DNA of 64,000 nucleotides, taken from assembly GCA_050633905.1 (NCBI GenBank), contig JBOEHJ010000014.1, positions 1 through 64,000 on the forward strand. Direction: 5' to 3'. The stretch is from JANQPX01 sp050633905 (lineage in GTDB: Bacteria > Pseudomonadota > Alphaproteobacteria > Geminicoccales > Geminicoccaceae). The notes beneath the pieces were generated by a model. It had not been told where the DNA came from. It did not search any database and saw only the letters and a program-made list of their open reading frames with translations. The translations under genes were made by a program, and so were the position numbers. Position 1 is the stretch's first letter. Every line of letters begins with the position of its first letter. This document shows, in pieces, positions 36,806 to 45,658 of this stretch.

Positions 36806-36909
36806 TATATGTTTGTTAATGATAAAACCTTAACTTGCACCTGCTGCTTCAGCGGTTAACATCCGCTAAACCGCTCGCCGCTGCAACCAAAGGCTTCAAC
36901 GGAGCCGTA

Positions 36910-37593
36910 ATGTCTGAAGGATTTGCATACATCGACATCTTGTTTTTCGCTATGGTCGCTGCGTTTATAGCGCTTCGCCTCCGTAGCGTGCTAGGTCGTC
37001 GAACTGGTCAGGAACGCCGTCGCACAGAGGGCTACGGTGATATTGCGAACAACAGGTCGACAGATAATGTCGTGCCGCTTGGTGATCGGAGCGCCACGAT
37101 GCCGGAAAACGACCTTGCCATCTCTGCTCTTAGCGATGAGACCGTCAAAGCTGAGCTGATACGCATTCGACAAGTGGATCCAAGTTTTGATCTGCAGCAG
37201 TTTCTGTCGGGTGCCAGGCTTGCGTTTGAAATGATCGTCGAATCCTATGCAGCTGGCGACAAGGAAACCTTACGTCCTCTATTGGCCGATCAGGTTTTCC
37301 GTGGTTTCGCGCGCGCCATCGACGAACGTGTCGCGATCGAGCAGACTTTGGACACCCAATTGATGATGGTGGGTGAGCCAAGTGTGCTTGAGGCCAAGCT
37401 GGATGACGGCGCTGCGGCCATCACGCTGCGTTTCGAGAGTGAACAGGTCAATATAGTCCATGATCGTGACGGCAATGTCGTCGAGGGTGATCCGGGACAG
37501 GCCGATGAGGTTGTTGACATTTGGACGTTCGAACGTGATACGCAGAATGAGGATCCGAACTGGGTCTTGATCGAAACGCGAACCCCCAACTAG
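36910..37593 (+). CDS. Tim44-like (TimA) membrane-associated protein
   Basis: Bacterial homologue of the mitochondrial import motor subunit Tim44. It starts MSEGFAYIDILFFAMVAAFI with a single transmembrane segment, then the hydrophilic Tim44 fold: FDLQQFLSGARLAFEMIVES, DKETLRPLLADQVFRGFARA and a terminal beta-rich lobe ending DIWTFERD. ATG 36910 (227 aa) is preferred because GGAG lies five bases ahead; the frame is open upstream to 36835. Bacterial members have been tied to membrane-protein assembly, but the role is not settled. It is divergent from fxsA and precedes mltA. Confidence 0.9.
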   Translation: MSEGFAYIDILFFAMVAAFIALRLRSVLGRRTGQERRRTEGYGDIANNRSTDNVVPLGDRSATMPENDLAISALSDETVKAELIRIRQVDPSFDLQQFLSGARLAFEMIVESYAAGDKETLRPLLADQVFRGFARAIDERVAIEQTLDTQLMMVGEPSVLEAKLDDGAAAITLRFESEQVNIVHDRDGNVVEGDPGQADEVVDIWTFERDTQNEDPNWVLIETRTPN

Positions 37594-37594
37594 C

Positions 37595-38803
37595 TTGCCG
37601 ATCGATATATTGAGACTGCCGTTCACGAGAACTGTTACGCCGATCCTTGCTGCTTTTCTGCTGTTTGGCTGCGGAAAAACCGAGGACATTCAGCCACAGG
37701 TTCAGTTTGCCCCTGTCGCTTATGAAGACCTCCAAGGCTGGCCGAACGATAATCCAACGGCTGCCATTGAGGCATTTAAACGCTCTTGCGGGAAACTGAC
37801 CACACGCCCTGGCAATAGCGCCATTGGCGCCCATGATCTGTATGGTAAAGCCGAAGATTGGCGGCTGGCCTGTGATGCCGCCGATGGCTTCAAAGCTAGT
37901 CCAACTGCTGAAGAGGCAAGACAATTCTTCGAAGCCTGGTTCCAGCCCTTTGAAATCACCGCGGATGGCAAGACGAGCGGATTGTTCACCGGCTATTATG
38001 AACCGTTGCTGCATGGCTCGAAAGATAAGATCGGCGACTACAAGATTCCCTTGCATCTGCCCCCCAGCGATCTGGTGCGCGTGGATCTGGGACGCTTTGA
38101 CCCGGATCTCAAGGGGCAATCGATCCGAGGGCGCATCGAAGGCCAGCAGTTCATCCCCTATTATTCACGCGATGATATCGTAAGTGGCGCTCTTGCGGAC
38201 CAAGAACTCGAGCTGGTCTGGGTGGATGATGAAATCGAGAAGTTCTTCCTGCAGATCCAAGGATCCGGTCAGGTTCGTCTCGATGATGGTACCGTGTTGC
38301 GTGTTGGCTATGCGGATCAAAACGGCCTGCCCTATCGTGCAATCGGCCGTGACCTGATCGAAATCGGAGCGCTCAGCCCTGAGGAAGTTTCGCTACAAAG
38401 CATTCGCGAATGGCTCGTGGCCAATCCCGAGAGAGCCAGAAGCATCATGTCGCGCAACAAATCCTATATCTTCTTTCAGGAAAATACCGAACTCGATCCT
38501 AGCGAAGGTCCGCTGGGCGCACAGAATGTGCCGCTCACTGCCGGACGTTCACTCGCGGTCGATCCGCGACATATCCCTCTGGGTGCCCCGCTTTGGCTCG
38601 AAACCACGGCCCCTTGGCCCGATGGCGAGCGTCCGCTGCGCCGTCTAGTGATCGCCCAGGATACCGGCGGTGCGATCAAAGGTCCGATCCGTGGCGACGT
38701 GTTCTGGGGTGCGGGCGAACAGGCGGAAGCCATTGCTGGCCACATGAAGAACCAAGGGCGTTTCTTCGTCTTCGTGCCAAGGGGCGCCATCCGTACCAGC
38801 TAG
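37595..38803 (+). CDS. mltA: Membrane-bound lytic murein transglycosylase A MltA
   Basis: Outer-membrane lipoprotein that cleaves peptidoglycan glycan strands, leaving 1,6-anhydro ends. An N-terminal hydrophobic segment ends in the lipobox LLFGC (C26); the MltA barrel (GLFTGYYEPLLHGS, VDDEIEKFFLQIQGSGQVRL) is followed by the 3D domain with the catalytic-aspartate region VIAQDTGGAIKGPIRGDVFW. The 402-aa reading starts at a TTG one base after the Tim44-like stop; the exact start is uncertain, but all options keep the lipobox. The TAG stop begins a degenerate copy of the stop-codon repeat. Confidence 0.94.
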   Translation: MPIDILRLPFTRTVTPILAAFLLFGCGKTEDIQPQVQFAPVAYEDLQGWPNDNPTAAIEAFKRSCGKLTTRPGNSAIGAHDLYGKAEDWRLACDAADGFKASPTAEEARQFFEAWFQPFEITADGKTSGLFTGYYEPLLHGSKDKIGDYKIPLHLPPSDLVRVDLGRFDPDLKGQSIRGRIEGQQFIPYYSRDDIVSGALADQELELVWVDDEIEKFFLQIQGSGQVRLDDGTVLRVGYADQNGLPYRAIGRDLIEIGALSPEEVSLQSIREWLVANPERARSIMSRNKSYIFFQENTELDPSEGPLGAQNVPLTAGRSLAVDPRHIPLGAPLWLETTAPWPDGERPLRRLVIAQDTGGAIKGPIRGDVFWGAGEQAEAIAGHMKNQGRFFVFVPRGAIRTS

Positions 38804-38817
38804 CGGTATGATCACAT
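38801..38817 (+). repeat. Stop-codon repeat, copy 4 (degenerate, after mltA)
   Basis: TAGCGGTATGATCACAT begins on the mltA stop. Both palindrome arms carry changes and nothing recognisable follows, so this is a decayed or partial copy. Confidence 0.4.
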
Positions 38818-39078
38818 TCTTTTTTTGTTACTAAACCACAATGCACTCTTGGTCCCTTTGATCAGCAATGTATTTTGGACAAACTGAGCGGCATCCAATC
38901 ATCAGACGCGCCTCTTGGGGCGTGACCACGACGATCAATGCTCGGTATTGTTGAAAGGAGAATAACCCACAACACTCACGCATTGCGTCCGCCGGCACCC
39001 TATCGATTGCCGCCAGCCTCTGCACTCGGCTAAGCTGAACGTTGTTCGTCGGAGAAGAAATGGAGTTCAAGGACGTCG

Positions 39079-39867
39079 ATGTCTGATCGGAATGTCGCCC
39101 TGTTCGTCACCTGTCTGGTTGATCTCTTCAGACCTTCGGTCGGTTTTTCGGCAGTGGAACTTCTCAAGAATGCAGAATGCACGGTCTCTGTGCCGCCTGG
39201 CCAAACATGCTGTGGCCAACCCGCCTATAACCAAGGTGCCCGTGCCGATACGATAGCGATTGCCAAACAGACGATCGAAGCTCTTGAAGGCTATGACTAT
39301 GTCGTCGTGCCGTCAGGCTCCTGCGCAGGCATGCTGAAAAAGCACTATGTCACCTTGTTTTTGCCGGACGATCCTTGGCAGGCGAGAGCTCAGGTTCTCG
39401 CCGATCGTACCTTCGAATTGCTGACCTTCCTCGTAGATGTTCTTGATGTTCAGACGGTCAAGGCTCGCTGGCAGGGGATAGCGACCTATCATGATTCCTG
39501 CTCTGGCCTGCGCGAGCTTGGGATCAAGCAACAGCCGCGAAAACTCCTGGCCAATGTCGATGGGCTAGATCTGAACGAAATGCAGAATGCTGAGATATGC
39601 TGTGGTTTCGGCGGGACGTTCTGTGTCAAATATCCCGATATCTCCACCAAGATGGTCAGCGACAAGGTTGAGCAGATTGAGGCAAGCGAGGCCGATCTGC
39701 TTCTGGCCGGCGATCTCGGTTGCCTGTTCAACATGGCCGGCCGGCTCAAACGGCTTGGCAGCAAGATCGAAGCCCGCCACATCGCCGAGGTTTTAGCCGG
39801 CAATCTCGACGAGCCGCCGATTGGATGTAGCGCCGAGGCCGATGTCAGAACAGCAAAGGGCGCTTGA
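39079..39867 (+). CDS. lutA: Lactate utilization protein LutA-type (CCG-domain Fe-S/heterodisulfide-reductase-like)
   Basis: First gene of a lutABC set for oxidation of L-lactate to pyruvate. The 262-aa product has two cysteine-rich CCG domains: CCGQPAYNQG near residue 40 and CCGFGGTFCVKYP near residue 175, with associated upstream cysteines (SGSCAGM, YHDSCSGLRELG). Such domains bind an unusual Fe-S cluster. It overlaps lutB by four bases. No dedicated regulator is adjacent. Confidence 0.92.
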   Translation: MSDRNVALFVTCLVDLFRPSVGFSAVELLKNAECTVSVPPGQTCCGQPAYNQGARADTIAIAKQTIEALEGYDYVVVPSGSCAGMLKKHYVTLFLPDDPWQARAQVLADRTFELLTFLVDVLDVQTVKARWQGIATYHDSCSGLRELGIKQQPRKLLANVDGLDLNEMQNAEICCGFGGTFCVKYPDISTKMVSDKVEQIEASEADLLLAGDLGCLFNMAGRLKRLGSKIEARHIAEVLAGNLDEPPIGCSAEADVRTAKGA

Positions 39868-41303
39868 GAACGACGATGCAGCCCACCTCTCTCGCCTTCA
39901 AAAGTAATGTTAAAAAAGCGCTGGGTGATGAAGCCCTGCAAAAAGCATTAGCCATGGCCGAAGGTGGTTTTCAAAAAAAACGCGCGGATGCAGCGGACAA
40001 ACTTCCTGAGTTCGACGCTTTGCGTGACGCAGCAAAAGCTATCAAAGACCATACGCTCGGCCATCTCGATCTTTATCTCGAGGCCTTTGAGCAGCGGGTG
40101 ATCGAGCAGGGCGGCCAGGTTCACTGGGCCGAAGACGACGCCCAAGCCCGTTCCATCATTACTAAGCTCTGCAAGGAGGCAGGTGCTGGCTCGGTCACCA
40201 AATCGAAGAGCATGGTGACCGAGGAGATCGGCCTGAATGAGGTCCTCGAAACCGAAGGCATCACCCCCATCGAGACCGACCTTGGCGAGCATATCATCCA
40301 GCTCGCAGGCCAGCGGCCGAGTCATATTCTGGCCCCTGCCATTCACATGACCAAGGACCGTATCTCGGATCTGTTCACCAAGCATCATGGCAGGCCGCGC
40401 GTCGAAGAACCGGAAGCCCTTCTGAACGAGGCCCGCGACTTTCTCAGGCAGCGCTATCTGGAGGCCGATGTCGGGATCACCGGGGCCAATTTCCTGGTCG
40501 CGGAGACCGGCTCAATTGTGCTGGTCACCAATGAGGGCAATGCCGAACTGACCCAAGGCCTGCCGAAAACCCATATCGCGATCGCCGGCATCGAGAAACT
40601 GGTGCCAACCCTGGACGATGCCTTCGCCCTGCTCCGCGTTCTTGCCCGATCGGCGACAGGGCAGGATTTCTCCACTTATACGACCGTTCTCACCGGCCCC
40701 AAACGGCAGGACGACCTGGATGGCCCGGAGACGTTCCACGTCGTTATCCTCGACAATGGTCGATCTACAATGTTGGGCACCGAGTTTCAGGATATGCTGC
40801 GCTGTATTCGCTGCGGTGCCTGCATGAACCATTGCCCAGTCTATCTCACAGCCGGCGGCCATGCCTATGGCTGGGTCTATCCGGGGCCGATGGGGGCCGT
40901 GCTGACCCCAAAGTTCATCGGGATCGAACAGGGTCAGCATTTGCCAAATGCATCAACCTTCTGCGGGCGTTGCGAGCAGGTCTGTCCGGTACGCATTCCG
41001 CTCCCGAAGATGATGCGTCATTGGCGAGAGGATCAGTTCCAGAAAAAACTCACACCGCCGACAGCGCGTTACGGTCTCGCTCTTTGGTCTTTTATCGCAA
41101 GGCGCCCCATGCTCTATCATCTCGGCGCCCGGGTGGTGATGCGCGTCTTGGGTTGGTTTGGCCAAAGAAACGGGTGTTTTCGGAAGCTGCCACTTGCAGG
41201 CGGCTGGACGGTCTCACGCGATATGCCGGCCCCCGCTGGTGCTACCTTTCAGGCACGCTGGAAGCAAGCGACGCGTGATCGAAACGGGAGGACAGCACCT
41301 TGA
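39864..41303 (+). CDS. lutB: Lactate utilization iron-sulfur protein LutB
   Basis: Electron-transfer/dehydrogenase component of the LutABC complex, 479 aa. The N-terminal LUD domain includes ITGANFLVAETGSIVLVTNE; two 4Fe-4S motifs follow: CIRCGACMNHCPVY and CGRCEQVCPVRIPL. The C-terminal DUF3390-like tail ends the protein. The start and stop overlap lutA and lutC by four bases each. Confidence 0.94.
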   Translation: MRTTMQPTSLAFKSNVKKALGDEALQKALAMAEGGFQKKRADAADKLPEFDALRDAAKAIKDHTLGHLDLYLEAFEQRVIEQGGQVHWAEDDAQARSIITKLCKEAGAGSVTKSKSMVTEEIGLNEVLETEGITPIETDLGEHIIQLAGQRPSHILAPAIHMTKDRISDLFTKHHGRPRVEEPEALLNEARDFLRQRYLEADVGITGANFLVAETGSIVLVTNEGNAELTQGLPKTHIAIAGIEKLVPTLDDAFALLRVLARSATGQDFSTYTTVLTGPKRQDDLDGPETFHVVILDNGRSTMLGTEFQDMLRCIRCGACMNHCPVYLTAGGHAYGWVYPGPMGAVLTPKFIGIEQGQHLPNASTFCGRCEQVCPVRIPLPKMMRHWREDQFQKKLTPPTARYGLALWSFIARRPMLYHLGARVVMRVLGWFGQRNGCFRKLPLAGGWTVSRDMPAPAGATFQARWKQATRDRNGRTAP

Positions 41304-42049
41304 GTGATGCGCGCCAGGCCATCCTCGCCAGGATGCGTCACGCCTTAGGCAGAGAGATGTCTGATGCTGTAAATGGCAGTCATAGTGATGCTCATCGCAC
41401 AGTAGCCGAAAGGCTCGCCGATCCGAAACCGACACTTGTCCCTGCCCGCGCTAATCTTGCACTTGAGGCACGGATTGATCTCTTCACGGCGCAGGCGAAG
41501 GCTGTTCAAGCCAATGTTCTCCGTGTGAAAAGCTACGCCGAGCTTCCCGATGTCATCGCCGATTATCTGCGTGGGCAGAACCTGCCCTTGAACCTTGTCA
41601 CAGCGAGTGACGAGAGACTTGATAAGCAAGCTTGGGATGAGGGTCTTTGGGAGATCAGGAGCGGTCGTCCCACCGCAGAAGATCCGATCGGCTTGACCAC
41701 GGCGGTCGCCGGCATTGCTGAGACCGGCACCTTGATGCTCGCCTCCGATGCCAATCACCCGATGACCCTCGCTTTTTTGCCGGAAACCTCGATCATCACG
41801 CTAGAATGCGCTGACGTTCATCGCGCCTATGAAGATGCTTTCAAGCAGTTTCGAGAAATCCAGGCGCTGCCGCGTTCTGTCAATCTGATTACCGGCCCGT
41901 CACGCTCCGGCGATATCGAGCAGACCTTGCAGCTGGGCGCTCATGGGCCGAAGCGTCTCCTTGTGATCTTGATTGATCAAGCTGATCATCACAAAATCGA
42001 TCAGGCAACCGCGTCAGCAACCCAAGAAACACTTGATGCCAAGGGATGA
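41300..42049 (+). CDS. lutC: Lactate utilization protein LutC (LUD domain)
   Basis: LUD-domain protein of 249 aa, third component for lactate oxidation. The family-defining stretch is IGLTTAVAGIAETGTLML followed by LAFLPETSIITLE, and the C-terminus has VNLITGPSRSGDIEQTLQLG plus HGPKRLLVILID. It overlaps lutB upstream and the Smr gene downstream, four bases each. Confidence 0.93.
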   Translation: MSDARQAILARMRHALGREMSDAVNGSHSDAHRTVAERLADPKPTLVPARANLALEARIDLFTAQAKAVQANVLRVKSYAELPDVIADYLRGQNLPLNLVTASDERLDKQAWDEGLWEIRSGRPTAEDPIGLTTAVAGIAETGTLMLASDANHPMTLAFLPETSIITLECADVHRAYEDAFKQFREIQALPRSVNLITGPSRSGDIEQTLQLGAHGPKRLLVILIDQADHHKIDQATASATQETLDAKG

Positions 42050-42600
42050 CCAAGCGCCGCAGCCTCACCGCTGACGAGATCAAGCTCTGGCAACGCGCGA
42101 CAAAGGATGTCGATCGAAGGATTGAGCAGCCCACACCGCCGGAAACGCCCAAGCCTCCAGCCGCTCGACTTGACGGTCTAGCCTCGAGACAAACTGAGTA
42201 CCACCGAGCCATTGCGGAACAAGGTACAGCGCTACCGAGGCGTTCAACAATGCCCGAGCTTGATCCGAACCGCCCCATCAATACCGATCGACGCACCTTT
42301 GAACGCCTGAAACGTGGGCGGATTCCCATCGATCGCAGCCTCGATCTGCATGGTCGCACGCAGGTGGAGGCGCATGGTGCTCTCGCTCGCTTTCTCACCG
42401 CAGCGGCAGCCGGCGGCTCGCGCTGCATTCTGATCGTGACCGGGAAAGGTGTCGATGGCGTTGGCGTTCTTCGCCAGATGGTGCCGAGATGGCTCGCTGA
42501 AGAGGGCAACCGGGAGAAAATCGTCACCTATTGCCGAGCCCAGCCTCACCATGGTGGCGAGGGTGCTCTTTATGTCCTGTTGAAGCGTCGTCGGGATTGA
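42046..42600 (+). CDS. Smr-domain protein (DUF2027/SmrA-like endonuclease family)
   Basis: 184-aa protein with a C-terminal Smr (small MutS-related) domain: LDLHGRTQVEAHGALARFL, the IVTGKGVDGVGVLRQMV loop and the tail VTYCRAQPHHGGEGALYVLL. Stand-alone Smr proteins cleave RNA or DNA in several bacteria. The N-terminal half (about 1-85) is basic and low in structure. In alphaproteobacteria this gene often follows mltA; here lutABC sits between them, and its ATG overlaps the lutC stop by four bases. Confidence 0.9.
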   Translation: MTKRRSLTADEIKLWQRATKDVDRRIEQPTPPETPKPPAARLDGLASRQTEYHRAIAEQGTALPRRSTMPELDPNRPINTDRRTFERLKRGRIPIDRSLDLHGRTQVEAHGALARFLTAAAAGGSRCILIVTGKGVDGVGVLRQMVPRWLAEEGNREKIVTYCRAQPHHGGEGALYVLLKRRRD

Positions 42601-42748
42601 GTTTAACGTGAAGGCGCCGCAGCCCACTCCTTCGCCCGGCCACCGGCAGGATCACACCATATCGGGTGGTTTGGCGGAGAGCGGGCCGGTGCGGGCCTAA
42701 CCCAAAAGAATAGTTGGAAACGGGAGCGGGCTGGTGCCGTTCAAGCAA

Positions 42749-43633
42749 CTAAACAATCGATTCCGGGATCACCACCTGATCGAAATCAATGGCGTCAAAA
42801 GGCACCTCCCCTGGCGATCCGGCGGCAAAGAGCATCTTGGCATCGCCGAGGGCGGGCAAGGCGAGGAGCTGGCTGCAGACTGTTTTGAAAGCACCGGCAT
42901 CGACGACCGTCATCGCATGCCGGGGATCGCCATCGGGTGCGTGGCGATCCGCCAGGAGATCAATCCAATCCTGCCAGTCGTCATTACCGGGATCCGGCGT
43001 TCCGGCAGCCGCGAAACGACTCAGATAATGATTGATCAGCGGTGAAGAAGGATCATTAAGATCATGCGCGGTAATCATTGACAGGCCAGGCGGTATCGCT
43101 TCACAGAAGATCTTGGCATCACCGCCGGAGGCCGAATGGCCCGTTCCGTGCAGATCCAGCAGACCGCGTCCCGGCATATGAAGGGGGTCCAATTCGCGCC
43201 AAAGGCCTTTGGCGGTTCGCACCCGAATACTTGCCTGGCTGCCGGCATGGCGAAGCCAAAAAGCATCAAAGCGGTCAGCAATCACGAGGTTGAACGGCTG
43301 ATAGCTCTCAGGATCGAGGTCGACTAGCGCCTCGGCTGCCATTTTAGCCTCGGCATGATCGAGCGCTTCCAGCACCAGCTCCCCGCGAGAGCGCTTGCCA
43401 GCTTTAGGCCCTAGCGTGCCCGGTCGATTCAAAACAGCGGCCATCAAGCCATCGTCATTAACCCCGAACCAGCTGCCACCAGCAGAAACGTCCATGCCCG
43501 CCACAACTTCTGGCCGATCCGGCCAATGGCGCGCCGGCGCCCGCCAGGGTCGATGCTCAAGCTCATCACGATTAGCGCCCAGGATCAGGGGCCAAGTCGC
43601 TTCGGGCCTTCTAAGGATGACAAGCGTGCACAT
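42749..43633 (-). CDS. NRDE-family protein (TANGO2 homologue)
   Basis: 294-aa member of the NRDE/TANGO2 family, named for the motif ANRDEL near residue 20. The N-terminal MCTLVILRRP keeps the conserved Cys2, which places it near the Ntn-hydrolase-like fold proposed for the family; GGSWFGVNDDGLMAAVLNRP is another signature. Eukaryotic TANGO2 has been connected to heme handling and coenzyme-A/lipid metabolism; bacterial function is unproven. It is divergent from the DUF1476 gene. Confidence 0.88.
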   Translation of the reverse strand: MCTLVILRRPEATWPLILGANRDELEHRPWRAPARHWPDRPEVVAGMDVSAGGSWFGVNDDGLMAAVLNRPGTLGPKAGKRSRGELVLEALDHAEAKMAAEALVDLDPESYQPFNLVIADRFDAFWLRHAGSQASIRVRTAKGLWRELDPLHMPGRGLLDLHGTGHSASGGDAKIFCEAIPPGLSMITAHDLNDPSSPLINHYLSRFAAAGTPDPGNDDWQDWIDLLADRHAPDGDPRHAMTVVDAGAFKTVCSQLLALPALGDAKMLFAAGSPGEVPFDAIDFDQVVIPESIV

Positions 43634-43735
43634 CGTCTCTTTGAAACCTCAGCTAGCGCTGGCGCCCATGGCTCTCTCTACCTATATTGTGGCCAGAGAC
43701 ATGCTGCGCAATTCCACAGATGAAAAGAGGCTACC

Positions 43736-44056
43736 ATGACAGGGTTCGATGATCGCAAAAAGCAAGAAGAAGGCCGCTTCAAGCATGACCAGGAGCTGCA
43801 GTTCAAGGCTCGCAATCGCGGTAACAAGCTTTTTGGGCTCTGGGTCGCCGAGAAGCTCGGCCTCACCGGCGATGCGGCGGATGCCTATGCCAAGGACGTG
43901 GTGATGGCCGATTTCGATGCCCCTGGCGACGATGACGTCTTCGACAAGGTCAAACCGGATCTTGCGGAAAAATCGATCACTATCGACGACGACATTCTAG
44001 CGAAGCATCTCCAGGAATGCAGGGACGAAGCGTTGCTGCAATTCAAGACTGAATAG
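43736..44056 (+). CDS. DUF1476 protein: F1-ATPase zeta-subunit inhibitor
   Basis: 106-aa alphaproteobacterial protein. It begins MTGFDDRKKQEEGRFKHDQE, the conserved N-terminal region that in Paracoccus zeta inserts into F1 and blocks ATP hydrolysis, followed by ARNRGNKLFGLWVAEKLGL and a C-terminal four-helix region. Strength of inhibition varies among species and is not predictable here. It lies 13 bases ahead of the DUF1674 gene, so they are probably co-transcribed. Confidence 0.93.
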   Translation: MTGFDDRKKQEEGRFKHDQELQFKARNRGNKLFGLWVAEKLGLTGDAADAYAKDVVMADFDAPGDDDVFDKVKPDLAEKSITIDDDILAKHLQECRDEALLQFKTE

Positions 44057-44069
44057 ACGGGAGGCCGAG

Positions 44070-44258
44070 ATGGTGGATGAGCGTCAGGATCAACCAACGG
44101 CTCCTAAAGCAGAAAAACAATCGAGCGACCCATCATCGCCCGATACATCGGTGCCGCCGAGGGTAACCGATGCGGTGAAGGAAATCGGTGGGCAGAAGGG
44201 CCCCGAACCCACCCGCTATGGCGATTGGGAGAAGGGTGGTCGTTGCACCGATTTCTAA
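44070..44258 (+). CDS. DUF1674 protein (SDHAF4-like succinate dehydrogenase assembly factor)
   Basis: 62-aa protein whose C-terminus KGPEPTRYGDWEKGGRCTDF is the family signature shared with mitochondrial SDHAF4 (Sdh8), which binds flavinylated SdhA during complex II assembly. The N-terminal half is disordered-looking (P, S, D, K). Assignment rests on that C-terminal motif. Confidence 0.9.
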   Translation: MVDERQDQPTAPKAEKQSSDPSSPDTSVPPRVTDAVKEIGGQKGPEPTRYGDWEKGGRCTDF

Positions 44259-44411
44259 TGAGAGAGATCTGGCGCTCACCGTAACCTCTATGGCAATAGG
44301 CTAGCATAGGCGAACGGCTCGAATAGCCGCACACTAGGTTATGGTTTTGCATCGATTTTTCTAAGTAAGCTGAACGCGCCGTTTGGATCAATAAATCAAA
44401 GAGAACGGTCG

Positions 44412-45371
44412 ATGCGGCGCAGTATCGCGCGACGGATGAGGTTCATGGACCAATCGATCGACGAAGCGCGCCGTCCTCTGAGCGCAAACAGTGTCAGTGA
44501 CTTGCCGCGAACCGGCATCCTCCTTTTGATCGTGCTCTCGATCGCCTGGGGTGTGAACTGGCCAATGATGAAGCTTGCGCTTCAGGACATCCCCATTTGG
44601 ACATTTCGCACCCTCTGCCTGATGGTTGGCGGCAGCACGCTGCTATTGCTGACCAGGCTATCTGGCCATGCAGTCGCTCTTCCAAGAAAACGTTTTCTGC
44701 TGCTGGCCTTGGTGTCCCTGTTCAACATCACCGGTTGGCATCTCTGCTCGGCCTATGGTCTGCTGCACACCGATAGCGGTCGCGCCGCAATCATCGGTTT
44801 CACCATGCCGCTCTGGGCCTCCCTGTTCAGTATTCCGCTGCTCAGCATCAAGCCAACCAAGCGGCAGATGATCGCCCTGATGTTCGGCATGGCCGCCCTG
44901 GCCACCTTGATCGGCGAAGACCTCCAGGTCGTCGGCGGCGCGCCCATCGGGGCTCTGTTCATGGTCTTTGCCGCCCTCAATTGGGCGCTGGGAACCATCC
45001 TCGTCAAGAAGTTCGACTGGGGCGGCATGTCGGTCCTAGCCCTGACCGGCTGGCAGCAACTGATTGGCGGCATACCCATCGTCATCGGTTGGCTGATCCT
45101 CGAGCCAACCCCGGACATCGACCAGATCGGATGGCCGGCCCTTGCTGGTCTTGGCTATTGTGTCTTCATCGCAATGGTTTTCTGCCATACCGCCTATTTC
45201 AAGCTGGTCAGCCTGATGCCAGCCCATGTCGCAGCGATGGGCATTTTGGCTGTCCCAGTCGTCGGCGTGGTGAGCTCGGCCTGGATTTTGGGAGAATCGA
45301 TTGGTGTTTACGAGATGGCAGCCCTTCTCTTCGTACTATCCTCGCTCTTTTTGCTAATAAAAAAGTCTTAG
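44412..45371 (+). CDS. EamA/DMT-family transporter
   Basis: Drug/metabolite transporter superfamily protein of 319 aa with two EamA repeats and about ten hydrophobic helices (for example GILLLIVLSIAWGVNWPMMK at the start of the first repeat and IGALFMVFAALNWALGTIL at the start of the second). The substrate, probably a small metabolite exported from the cytoplasm, cannot be deduced. ATG 44412 is the longest start; ATG 44445 is possible. The TAG stop begins the best-preserved copy of the stop-codon repeat. Confidence 0.9.
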   Translation: MRRSIARRMRFMDQSIDEARRPLSANSVSDLPRTGILLLIVLSIAWGVNWPMMKLALQDIPIWTFRTLCLMVGGSTLLLLTRLSGHAVALPRKRFLLLALVSLFNITGWHLCSAYGLLHTDSGRAAIIGFTMPLWASLFSIPLLSIKPTKRQMIALMFGMAALATLIGEDLQVVGGAPIGALFMVFAALNWALGTILVKKFDWGGMSVLALTGWQQLIGGIPIVIGWLILEPTPDIDQIGWPALAGLGYCVFIAMVFCHTAYFKLVSLMPAHVAAMGILAVPVVGVVSSAWILGESIGVYEMAALLFVLSSLFLLIKKS

Positions 45372-45456
45372 TGGTGAGACCACGTCATTGGGTTTCCGTC
45401 GCCGTCGAAGAAAGAGCCTAGAAATCCGAGGGCATGCGGTCCTTTGTCGGGATCTT
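45369..45456 (+). repeat. Stop-codon repeat, copy 5 (after the DMT transporter)
   Basis: Begins on the TAG stop: TAGTGGTGAGACCACGTCA, then TTGGGTTTCCG, CGAAGAAAGAGCCT, GGGCATGCGGTCC and TTTGTCGGGATCTT. The palindrome GTGGT-GAG-ACCAC is perfect. It aligns with copy 7 (48598-48685) over about 88 bases. Confidence 0.8.
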
Positions 45457-45658
45457 GACAGGCGTGGTCTTCCCTGGCGTTTGAGCTCCGATGTCCATGT
45501 CGTGAATATGGCACTGACTATCTTGGCTTGACTCAACCAAAAAGCGATTAACTTGACATTCCTCACCCCAGGATCATCTCAACCTTGGTACCCGCCAAGC
45601 CGATCTCGGCGCTGGCAGTCATCGATATGGACAAGGAAACCAAGCTGGAGAATTTCTG

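Noticed and set aside
38831..39070. 79-codon minus-strand frame between mltA and lutA
   Set aside because: Start lies next to lutA, no site or recognisable motif; most likely chance.
42601..42748. Possible ninth repeat copy after the NRDE gene (ATGGTGTGATCC on the minus strand near 42650)
   Set aside because: Only about ten bases match, it does not begin on the stop codon, and no distal module is present.
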